From: CAVYYW01 sp963772845
Lineage (GTDB): Bacteria; Bacillota; Bacilli; Bacillales; Sporolactobacillaceae
NCBI GenBank assembly: GCA_963772845.1
Contig: CAVYYW010000014.1
Coordinates: 806,001-870,000 of the forward strand
Direction of reading: 5' to 3'
DNA: 64,000 nucleotides
Under the pieces are notes generated by a model. The model did no database searches and was not told the origin of the DNA. It worked only from the letters and a program-made list of their open reading frames with translations. Positions 56,754 through 64,000 of the stretch are shown piece after piece. Within the stretch, counting starts at the first letter, position 1, and every line of letters begins with the position of its first letter. Made by a program: the position numbers and the translations under genes.

Positions 56754-58391
56754 ATGAAAAATGCGTTTAAGCAAACAGTCGCAGATATTCTTAACCTTAC
56801 TTATTTCAGAGATTCAGATGTTTTAGCAGGGAAAAACGGCCTGAATCGAACAATTAAATGGGTCCATATTTTGGAAGTGACAGAAATTGGACAGCTGCTA
56901 AATGGGCATGAACTGATTCTAACGACCGGCGTCGGATGGAAAGAAAATCAGGAATTAAGCTTTTCTTTTCTAAAGCAATTAATTGAAAAAAATGCTTCCG
57001 GGCTTTGTATTGAGCTGGGCAAGTATACAAATGCCATCCCTGAAGAAATGATGACACTAGCTGAAGAAAATAACTTTCCTCTTATTACTTTTAATAAAGA
57101 AGTAAGATTTATAGATATAACTCAAGATATAAACACCCTCCTTATGGATAGTCATTATAGGGTGATCAGTAACCTTGAAAGCTTTTCCAACAAACTGAAT
57201 CACTTACTGCTCTTCCCAAACGCCTCTACAGCCATTCTAAAATTGCTTCATACTCACCTCAATGCCCAAGTGGTCTATGCTCCTGTTGAAGGAAAAGCAC
57301 AGTTTGTTCCATTAATAGATCATTCCATTAAATATGAAGTCTTAATCGAGATTGAGAAGCTGAGAATGAATGAAACCCGCCATCACCAATTTCAATCAAG
57401 TAAACTTGGTATCATTGTTTGCCAGCCGATTGAGGCACTGGGTCACAAATTTGCAAATCTATATATTATTCTCCAATCCATGCGCATGAATGAATATGAA
57501 TTTCTCTTATTAGACCGTGCCGCTACAGCACTTGCTCAAAATTTGTCAAAAGAACTCTATGTTGAGGAGAAAAGGAAGCATGAGGAAAATCAATGGGTTC
57601 AAAACTGGTTAAGGGGTGACCAAAAAAAGGAAAATATCCATGATCAGCTTAAGGCACTTGATCCTTCCCTTAATGTAAACGGCTGTGTTGTTTGTATCTG
57701 TAAAATTAAAGCGAATAGGGAAGCAAGTGACTTTACTTATAATGCTATGGTTCTACGATCTATTTTTGAGCAAAACGGATACTTTTTATTAATAGTGAAC
57801 GAACTTAACAGATTGGTTTTTTTACTTGTAAATAGTAGAACGAAATCCGACTGGAAAAAAAGAATGCGGCAAGCGATCGAGCAGTTAGAACGGAAAGACT
57901 TACTGAAGGGACAAATGACAGGCAAGCATTTTATAGGTGTCGGAAATTTAATCGATGATATCAGCAAGATCAACGAAAGTTACGAAATGGCTTGCGATGT
58001 GCTCTATGTTCATGAAAACTCCTGTAAAAACGATACGCTGTTTTTCGAGGATTTATATACACATCGATTGATCTCTCAGTTAAATAAGCAGGGATGCCTG
58101 CAAAGCTTTATTAATGACTACTTAGGCGTCATCTTGGATTTTGATGCCTTACATGGTAGTAATATGAGGGAAACATTAGAGATTTACCTCGATGTTAATG
58201 GATCAAAAAAAGAAGCTGCGAGAAGACTTTTCATTGTTCGGCAGACATTATATCATCGGATTGAAAAATTAAAGGAGCTGCTCGGTGAAGACTTTATGAA
58301 GTCTGAGAAACGGCTGGCACTTGAATTTGCTGTCCATGCTTATCACTTTTTACATAATGTCCAACTAAAATCGAATTTAAGTGACATATAG
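56754..58391 (+). CDS. PucR-family transcriptional regulator
   Basis: This 545-residue regulator has the PucR N-terminal sensory domain (TVADILNLTYFRDSDVLAGK, WVHILEVTEIGQLLNGHELI, TTGVGW), a middle region and a C-terminal HTH_30 domain (ETLEIYLDVNGSKKEAARRL, then VRQTLYHRIEKLKELLG). PucR activates purine catabolism in B. subtilis. Here the gene stands directly before pyrimidine-degradation genes in the same direction, so it probably activates them in response to the pyrimidine or its breakdown product. Start: ATG 56754 behind AAGGAGAG. Intact. Confidence 0.88.
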   Translation: MKNAFKQTVADILNLTYFRDSDVLAGKNGLNRTIKWVHILEVTEIGQLLNGHELILTTGVGWKENQELSFSFLKQLIEKNASGLCIELGKYTNAIPEEMMTLAEENNFPLITFNKEVRFIDITQDINTLLMDSHYRVISNLESFSNKLNHLLLFPNASTAILKLLHTHLNAQVVYAPVEGKAQFVPLIDHSIKYEVLIEIEKLRMNETRHHQFQSSKLGIIVCQPIEALGHKFANLYIILQSMRMNEYEFLLLDRAATALAQNLSKELYVEEKRKHEENQWVQNWLRGDQKKENIHDQLKALDPSLNVNGCVVCICKIKANREASDFTYNAMVLRSIFEQNGYFLLIVNELNRLVFLLVNSRTKSDWKKRMRQAIEQLERKDLLKGQMTGKHFIGVGNLIDDISKINESYEMACDVLYVHENSCKNDTLFFEDLYTHRLISQLNKQGCLQSFINDYLGVILDFDALHGSNMRETLEIYLDVNGSKKEAARRLFIVRQTLYHRIEKLKELLGEDFMKSEKRLALEFAVHAYHFLHNVQLKSNLSDI

Positions 58392-58662
58392 TAAAATACA
58401 GAATATTAGTAATAATGATACAATAGTGTAAATAGCTGCGATTGGCACCATGCTTAACCGAAACGTAATGGTACGACATTCCTTACTTCATGCAAATGAT
58501 CTGGAAAGTTCCATTGCGTTTTTTTGCATTTTTTGGCATTCAGTCCAAGACGCAGCTTTGTCAATGGGGAGGTGATCCGGAACGCCGGTAGATTTAAAGT
58601 CATCGTGCTCAACAAGAATAAGAAGAATCACATAATCTAGCTCACTTATTGGAGGAGAAAAC

Positions 58663-59553
58663 ATGTCTGATATAGTCAAAATCGGTCTTATACAAGCATC
58701 AAATGATGTGGATGGAAACGAACCCGTTGCTGTTCATAAAGAAAAAGCAATCGAAAAGCATATTAAACTCGTCCGTAAGGCAGCTGAATCAGGAGCACAA
58801 ATGATTTGCCTCCAAGAAATTTTTTACGGGCCTTATTTTTGTGCGGAGCAAAATATAAAGTGGTATGACGCTGCTGAAGAAGTGCCTAACGGACCTACGA
58901 CAAACCTTTTCCAAAGTCTGGCTCGTGAATTAGGTGTCGTTATCGTATTACCTGTCTATGAGCGTGAAGGAATTGCCACGTACTATAATACAGCAGCCGT
59001 CATTGATGCAGACGGTTCCTACCTTGGGAAATACCGCAAACAGCATATTCCGCAAATCACTGTAAATGAATCGGGGAGCGGATTTCTTGAAAAGTTCTAT
59101 TTTAAGCCAGGGAATCTTGGGTACCCAGTATTTGATACTGAATTCGGAAAAGTTGGAGTCTATATTTGTTACGATCGGCATTTTCCCGAGGGAGCGAGAT
59201 TGCTTGCATTAAATGGAGCAGAGATTGTTTTCAACCCATCCGCTACCGTAGCGGGCCTTTCAGAATACCTGTGGAAGCTGGAGCAGCCTGCGCACGCCGT
59301 CGCTAATGGCTACTATATTGGGGCGATTAACCGTGTTGGAGTAGAAAAGCCTTGGGAGATGGGTGAATTTTATGGACAGTCTTATCTCGTGGATCCAAGA
59401 GGCGGTTTTGTCGCAATGGGAAGTCGAACGGAAGATGACATTGTGATCGGAGAAATGAACAAGAAACTAATCAGGGAAGTAAGGGATACCTGGCAATTTT
59501 TTCGCGACCGTCGCCCAGAAACCTATGATGACATGACATCCCTCAAACCATGA
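58663..59553 (+). CDS. Beta-ureidopropionase / N-carbamoyl amidohydrolase
   Basis: This nitrilase-superfamily enzyme of 296 residues has the catalytic triad Glu52 (LQEIFYGPYF), Lys126 (YRKQHIP) and Cys169 (YICYDRHFPEG). It hydrolyses N-carbamoyl-beta-alanine to beta-alanine, CO2 and ammonia, the last step of reductive pyrimidine breakdown; N-carbamoyl amino acids are also possible. HFPEGARLLALNGAEIVFNP is typical of the ureidopropionase group. Start: ATG 58663 with GGAGGAG. First gene of the operon; the 270 bases before it hold no gene and no clear promoter. Confidence 0.85.
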   Translation: MSDIVKIGLIQASNDVDGNEPVAVHKEKAIEKHIKLVRKAAESGAQMICLQEIFYGPYFCAEQNIKWYDAAEEVPNGPTTNLFQSLARELGVVIVLPVYEREGIATYYNTAAVIDADGSYLGKYRKQHIPQITVNESGSGFLEKFYFKPGNLGYPVFDTEFGKVGVYICYDRHFPEGARLLALNGAEIVFNPSATVAGLSEYLWKLEQPAHAVANGYYIGAINRVGVEKPWEMGEFYGQSYLVDPRGGFVAMGSRTEDDIVIGEMNKKLIREVRDTWQFFRDRRPETYDDMTSLKP

Positions 59554-59569
59554 AAGGGGGGCTTTAATT

Positions 59570-60919
59570 TTGGATAAGAACATTTTGAGAAACTTTGAAG
59601 AGGTTAAACCCGGGTTTAATGCAGCACAAGCATTGGATGAATCGGTTCGGTGCCTTTATTGCTATGACGCACCATGCATTAAAGCGTGTCCCACGGGCAT
59701 AAATATTCCTTCTTTTATTAAAAAAATCGCTTCCGGTAATTTAAAAGGATCCGCCGCTGCCATTATGGAAGCAAACCCTGTCGGGGCGAGCTGCTCGCGG
59801 GTCTGTCCTACTGAGGAATTATGTGAGGGGGCATGTGTACTTAACCATTCTACGAAGCCAATTATGATTGGGGACTTGCAGCGCTTTGCAACAGACTGGG
59901 CAATAAAGAATGATCAAATTTTATTTAAAAAAGGGAAATCGAACAATCACTCAGTCGCCATTATCGGCGGTGGTCCGGCAGGTTTGTCAGCGGCACGTGA
60001 ATTGGCGCTGCTTGGCTACAAAGTCACTATTTTTGAGGCGAAGGAAGAGGCAGGCGGGTTAAATACATACGGTATTGTTTCCTTCCGTCTCCCCCAAAAG
60101 ATCTCATATTGGGAGGTCAAACAAGTAGAAAGTCTGGATGTGGAAATAAAAACGAACACTAGAATTGGATCGGATATCACTGCTGACGAGATAATTGGAA
60201 ATTATGATGCTGTAATATTAGCCGTCGGAATGTCCAAAGTCCCCATGCTTGGAATTGAAGGCGAGAATTTAAACGGGGTTTATGACGCCATTCAATTTGT
60301 GGAATCAACAAAAACCTCTGTAATTTCAGAAGATCTTATAGGAAAGAAAGCCGTAGTTATTGGTGCAGGAAACACAGCCATTGATGGTGCAACCTGCTCT
60401 GTTCGTCTAGGGGCGGAGAATGTAAAAATCCTCTACCGCCGCACTCAATCGGAAATGACAGCTTATGACTTTGAATACGAGTTTGCTAAACAAGATGGTG
60501 TTGAGTTCAGGTGGCTGACTGCTCCTAAACGAATTATTGGAGATGAAAATGGCCGTGTGAAACAGCTGGAATGTGTTCGTATGGAGCTGGGAGAGGAAGA
60601 TCATGATGGCAGACGCAGGGCGAGGCCAATTCAAGGGTCTGAGTTTATATTAGAAACTGATGTCGTGATCAAGGCGATCGGACAATCACGTCATTTGGAG
60701 CTAATTAATGCATTTGGACTTGATCATACTGGCGGAGTCGTAAACGTAATGCCTGAAACCTGCCAAACATCGCATCCAAAAGTCTATTCAGCGGGTGATG
60801 TTATTTTTGGAAATGGACAAGGGGAAGCTATGGTCGTTTCTGCTGCCCAACAAGGGAAGAAAACGGCGCATGCGATTCATCAGCAGTTCTTTCACGCTTC
60901 TGCAATTGAAAATATATAA
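59570..60919 (+). CDS. preT: NAD-dependent dihydropyrimidine dehydrogenase subunit PreT
   Basis: This 449-residue electron-input subunit has an N-terminal cysteine cluster for Fe-S binding (Cys28, 31, 36, 40: CLYCYDAPCIKACPTGINIP, then SCSRVCPTEELCEGAC). Next come the FAD motif AIIGGGPAGLSAARELALLG and the NAD(P)H motif VVIGAGNTAIDGATCSVRLG. It passes electrons to PreA to reduce uracil or thymine. Start: TTG 59570 after AAAGGGGGG. Intact; 39 bases before preA. Confidence 0.88.
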   Translation: MDKNILRNFEEVKPGFNAAQALDESVRCLYCYDAPCIKACPTGINIPSFIKKIASGNLKGSAAAIMEANPVGASCSRVCPTEELCEGACVLNHSTKPIMIGDLQRFATDWAIKNDQILFKKGKSNNHSVAIIGGGPAGLSAARELALLGYKVTIFEAKEEAGGLNTYGIVSFRLPQKISYWEVKQVESLDVEIKTNTRIGSDITADEIIGNYDAVILAVGMSKVPMLGIEGENLNGVYDAIQFVESTKTSVISEDLIGKKAVVIGAGNTAIDGATCSVRLGAENVKILYRRTQSEMTAYDFEYEFAKQDGVEFRWLTAPKRIIGDENGRVKQLECVRMELGEEDHDGRRRARPIQGSEFILETDVVIKAIGQSRHLELINAFGLDHTGGVVNVMPETCQTSHPKVYSAGDVIFGNGQGEAMVVSAAQQGKKTAHAIHQQFFHASAIENI

Positions 60920-60958
60920 GTTCATTTTCCAGGAACAGATGAAGGAGGAGAAACAGGC

Positions 60959-62269
60959 ATGGCTGATTTGAGCACAAATCTTGCAGGAATAAAATCTCCT
61001 AATCCATTCTGGCTAGCCTCTGCACCCCCTACAAATACTGGGTATCAGGTTCAGAGAGCATTTGAGGCAGGGTGGGGCGGAGCCGTTTGGAAAACCCTCG
61101 GTGAACCAATTATTAACACCACTTCACGATTTGCAGCTATCCATTTTAACGGCCAAAGGGTCGCTGGGTTTAATAACATTGAGTTAATTACAGACAGACC
61201 CTTAGAGATAAATTTAAAGGAAATATATGAAACAAAAAAACGGTTTCCAAATCACGCCATTGTTGCATCACTTATGGTTGAACCAGCGCGTGAAAAGTGG
61301 CATGAAATTGTGAAAAGAGTTGAGGATGTTGGAGTTGACGGCTTAGAACTCAATTTCGGCTGTCCTCATGGCATGGCTGAAAGAGGCATGGGGGCAGCAT
61401 CAGGGCAGCAACCAGACCTAGTTGAATCCCAAACGATGTGGGTAAAGGAAGTGGCCCAGACACCGGTGATCGTTAAATTAACACCTAATATTACAGACAT
61501 AACGGTCACAGCAGAGGCGGCCGTCAGAGGCGGAGCAGATGCAGTGAGTATGATCAATACGATTAACAGTCTTGCTGGCGTTGATTTAGACAGTTGGAAT
61601 ACCATTCCTAATGTAGCTGGAAAAGGAGCCCATGGAGGATATTGCGGACCAGCAGTTAAACCGATTGCCCTTAATATGGTAGCTGAGTGTGCCAGAAATC
61701 CGAAAATCAACGTACCGATTTCAGGAATCGGCGGTATTTCGAATTGGAAGGATGCCGTTGAATTTATGCTGATGGGAGCAGGGGCTGTCCAGATCTGCAC
61801 TGCCGCCATGCATCATGGATTCAGTATTGTTGAAGATATGAACGAAGGGCTTAGTCATTATCTGGATGACAAAGGAATCGTCTCGCTGGATGGTCTGATC
61901 GGGAAGTCTGTTGCAAAATACTCGAACTGGGGAGATCTTGACCTCAATTATAAAATCGTTGCCCGGATTAATAATGATGTCTGCATTAATTGTAACAAAT
62001 GCCACATCGCTTGCGAGGATACTTCTCATCAATGTATCGATATGTTAACAGGAACTGATGGAATCGATTTTCTGAAGGTACGGGAAGAGGATTGTGTTGG
62101 CTGCAACCTTTGCTCTATTGTCTGCCCAGTTGATGGAGCTATTGATATGGTTGAATTGCCACATACTGAACCGGCCGTGACATGGAATGAACGACAGGCT
62201 GCCATTAGCAGTCTCAGTCTGAAGACAGCAAATTTCCTGGAGGGATCATCTTATGAAAAAGATTATTAA
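60959..62269 (+). CDS. preA: NAD-dependent dihydropyrimidine dehydrogenase subunit PreA
   Basis: This 436-residue catalytic subunit is a FMN TIM barrel with two C-terminal 4Fe-4S sites. The substrate loop GCPHGMAERGMG holds the catalytic Cys135 and His137. IVKLTPNITDI and PISGIGGISNWKDAVEFMLM, then GAGAVQICTA, are FMN-binding blocks. Iron-sulfur ligands lie in CINCNKCHIACEDTSHQC and CVGCNLCSIVCPVDGAI. It reduces the pyrimidine ring to the dihydro form. The stop overlaps the start of the next gene. Start: ATG 60959 with AAGGAGGAG. Confidence 0.9.
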   Translation: MADLSTNLAGIKSPNPFWLASAPPTNTGYQVQRAFEAGWGGAVWKTLGEPIINTTSRFAAIHFNGQRVAGFNNIELITDRPLEINLKEIYETKKRFPNHAIVASLMVEPAREKWHEIVKRVEDVGVDGLELNFGCPHGMAERGMGAASGQQPDLVESQTMWVKEVAQTPVIVKLTPNITDITVTAEAAVRGGADAVSMINTINSLAGVDLDSWNTIPNVAGKGAHGGYCGPAVKPIALNMVAECARNPKINVPISGIGGISNWKDAVEFMLMGAGAVQICTAAMHHGFSIVEDMNEGLSHYLDDKGIVSLDGLIGKSVAKYSNWGDLDLNYKIVARINNDVCINCNKCHIACEDTSHQCIDMLTGTDGIDFLKVREEDCVGCNLCSIVCPVDGAIDMVELPHTEPAVTWNERQAAISSLSLKTANFLEGSSYEKDY

Positions 62270-63668
62270 GAATGGCACCGTCATAACAGCTGCAGATACT
62301 TATCAAGCAGACATACTTATTGAAAATGAAAAAATAAAAAGTATAGGAAACGATTTACATGATGACGAAGCAGAAGTTATTGACGCTAAAGGAATGTATG
62401 TTTTTCCAGGCGGAATAGACCCTCATACACACATGGAAATGCCGTTTGGCGGTACGGTGACTAAAGATGATTTTGAAACCGGAACAATTGCTGCTGCTTA
62501 CGGCGGTACAACCACGATCATTGATTTTTGTTTGACGGACAAAGGAAAACCCCTAAATAATGCGATTCAAAAATGGCATGATAAATCAAAAAACAAAGCC
62601 GTGATCGATTATGGCTTTCATCTTATGATCAGTGAGATCAATGAGGCTGTTTTAGATGAGCTTCCTGAAGTCATTGAAGAAGAAGGCATTACTTCATTCA
62701 AAGTGTTTATGGCGTATAAAAACATTTTTCAAGCAGACGATGAAACATTATTCCGTACCCTTATTACTGCAAAAGAGCACGGTGCCTTAGTCATGGTCCA
62801 TGCTGAAAACGGTGATGTGATTGAATACCTGACAAATAAAGCATTATCGGAAGGCAAGACAGAGCCAATCTATCATGCTTTAACAAGACCGCCTGAAGCT
62901 GAAGGTGAAGCAACAGGTCGTGCTGCTAAACTAGCAGGCTTAGCTGACTCTCAGCTTTATGTGGTTCATGTGACGTGTAAAGAAGCCGTCGACCAAATCG
63001 CCGAAGCCCGCAGCAAGGGATTTCGTGTGTATGGAGAAACATGTCCACAGTATTTGGTCCTGGACAGAAGCTACATGGAGAAGCCGAATTTTGAAGGTGC
63101 AAAATATGTATGGTCTCCGCCGTTAAGAGAAAAATCACATCAAGAAGCTCTGTGGAATGCTCTTAAAAGCGGAGAATTACAATCAATTGGATCCGACCAG
63201 TGTTCGTTTGATTTTAATGGCCAGAAGGATCTTGGCAAGGATGATTTTACGAAAATTCCTAACGGCGGCCCGTTTGTTGAGGATCGTTTCAGTGTCCTGT
63301 TTTCAGAAGGCGTAAAGAAAGGAAGAATCTCATTAACTCAATTTGTTGATTTGGTTTCAACACAGGCTGCAAAACGTTTTGGCCTGTTTCCTGAAAAAGG
63401 CACCATTGCCCCAGGCAGTGACGCCGATCTAGTCATTTTTGATCCCAATACTGAACGCGAGATATCAGTAAAAACACATCACATGAACGTTGACTACAGT
63501 GCGCTTGAAGGGATGAAAGTAACCGGTGAGCCAATCACGGTCCTGTCCCGAGGAAACTATGTCATCAAGGATAAGCGTTTTGTCGGGAAACCAGGAAAGG
63601 GAAAATACTTGAAAAGAAAAAGGTTTGGGATTGAACAGGAATCAGGAGTGAGGACTGTAAAAATATAA
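62253..63668 (+). CDS. hydA: Dihydropyrimidinase / D-hydantoinase
   Basis: This binuclear zinc amidohydrolase has 471 residues. VFPGGIDPHTHMEMPFGG gives ligands His58 and His60. The carboxylated Lys150 is in ITSFKVFMAYK. Further ligands lie in VMVHAENG and VVHVTC, and the catalytic Asp in SIGSDQCSF. It opens the dihydropyrimidine ring to a carbamoyl-beta-amino acid, the substrate of the amidohydrolase at 58663. Start: ATG 62253 behind GGAGGGAT, 17 bases inside preA. Intact. Confidence 0.92.
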   Translation: MKKIIKNGTVITAADTYQADILIENEKIKSIGNDLHDDEAEVIDAKGMYVFPGGIDPHTHMEMPFGGTVTKDDFETGTIAAAYGGTTTIIDFCLTDKGKPLNNAIQKWHDKSKNKAVIDYGFHLMISEINEAVLDELPEVIEEEGITSFKVFMAYKNIFQADDETLFRTLITAKEHGALVMVHAENGDVIEYLTNKALSEGKTEPIYHALTRPPEAEGEATGRAAKLAGLADSQLYVVHVTCKEAVDQIAEARSKGFRVYGETCPQYLVLDRSYMEKPNFEGAKYVWSPPLREKSHQEALWNALKSGELQSIGSDQCSFDFNGQKDLGKDDFTKIPNGGPFVEDRFSVLFSEGVKKGRISLTQFVDLVSTQAAKRFGLFPEKGTIAPGSDADLVIFDPNTEREISVKTHHMNVDYSALEGMKVTGEPITVLSRGNYVIKDKRFVGKPGKGKYLKRKRFGIEQESGVRTVKI

Positions 63669-63847
63669 TCGGGAAAATCATTCTAACCGGTCTCCATACA
63701 CCGGCGAGTCCGTTTAAATGAACTTGAACCGCCTCTAGTGACGGGAAATTCGGTTTTAAAAGCCAGCTTCTTAGTCTTTTTGTTGCAGGATAAGCAACTT
63801 AATGACCGATATTTTCTGTTCAAAAATGAACAGAGGAGCGTATCGAT

Positions 63848-64000
63848 GTGGAAAAAAAGGCAAACGAGTATTTAAAATCACCGGATTTACTTCCTATTAG
63901 TCATGGTAAAAAAACGATTAGTACTCTTGGCTTTTCATCAATGTGGGTCGGCATGGCAATCTTACTGGCAACTTTTACAATTGGTGCGGCTGGTATCCAG
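63848..64000 (+). CDS. NCS1-family nucleobase/hydantoin permease (5' part only)
   Basis: The visible 51 residues read EKKANEYLKSPDLLPISHGK and then ISTLGFSSMWVGMAILLATF, TIGAAGIQ. The SPDLLPI lead and the first membrane helix with W-G-M are those of NCS1 transporters (uracil, allantoin, hydantoin). The rest lies beyond the window. Start: GTG 63848 behind GAGGAG. Its place after dihydropyrimidinase suggests uptake of the pathway substrate. The 179-base gap before it shows no other gene. Confidence 0.75.
   Translation, partial: MEKKANEYLKSPDLLPISHGKKTISTLGFSSMWVGMAILLATFTIGAAGIQ

Noticed and set aside
1..64000. CRISPR arrays, tRNA or rRNA genes, insertion sequences, prophage
   Set aside because: No spaced direct repeats, cloverleaf ends, transposase motifs or phage genes were recognised on either strand.

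Overview
The window looks like the chromosome of a low-GC, endospore-former-type Firmicute of the family Bacillaceae. The grounds are a Bacillus-style eps operon with SinR operators, an adaA-adaB pair, a TPP-riboswitch thiMDE operon, a PucR-linked pyrimidine catabolic operon, strong AGGAGG ribosome sites and frequent TTG/GTG starts. I cannot name a species. No tRNA, rRNA, CRISPR array, transposase or phage module was seen.

Layout. (a) 1-3.5 kb: the 3' end of a lasso-peptide cluster of the paeninodin type (B2 protease, nucleotidyltransferase, ABC exporter). (b) 3.5-16.6 kb: an exopolysaccharide operon like B. subtilis eps (epsA, epsB, epsC, epsD, glycosyltransferases, epsG, an epsF-like gene, epsL, epsM, epsN). 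Its promoter carries a SinR operator inside the -35/-10 spacer. A second operator pair, an EAR-type antitermination RNA and a large hairpin lie between epsB and epsC. A SinR homologue follows epsN. (c) 17-33 kb: a variable sugar-decoration region. It holds remnants of GT2 and GT4 glycosyltransferases, a CDP-glycerol glycerophosphotransferase, a TagD-like cytidylyltransferase, a Wzx flippase, two acyltransferases plus a mosaic acyltransferase fossil, and an intact GtrA/GtrB/GT-C lipid-linked sugar cassette. (d) 33-41.7 kb: a SWIM-SNF2 helicase, methylmalonyl-CoA epimerase, a type I toxin-antitoxin locus (Hol_Tox family), a gene-free stretch with a consensus promoter and degenerate Bacillaceae repeats, a DHA2 efflux pump, a CcdC-like membrane protein and a quinone oxidoreductase. 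(e) 41.7-47 kb: an epimerase, a GNAT protein, adaA-adaB, and TPP riboswitch-thiM-thiD-thiE. (f) 47-56.6 kb: an S66 peptidase, a CoA-transferase/acyl-CoA dehydrogenase/thiolase/2-hydroxyacid dehydrogenase operon, a HAD phosphatase, a FAD-Rieske oxidoreductase and a NERD protein. (g) 56.7-64 kb: PucR, then beta-ureidopropionase, PreT, PreA, dihydropyrimidinase and the start of an NCS1 permease, a reductive pyrimidine (or hydantoin) degradation operon.

A dominant property is the number of broken reading frames. Genes that should be functional (SNF2, thiD, adaB, acyl-CoA dehydrogenase, epsC, epsD) each carry one or a few indels, often next to short homopolymers, which suggests sequencing error. 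Between 17 and 25 kb the damage is much denser and includes in-frame stops, which suggests real decay or locally very poor assembly. I annotate broken genes as pseudogene and state where the frame changes; many may be intact in the living cell.
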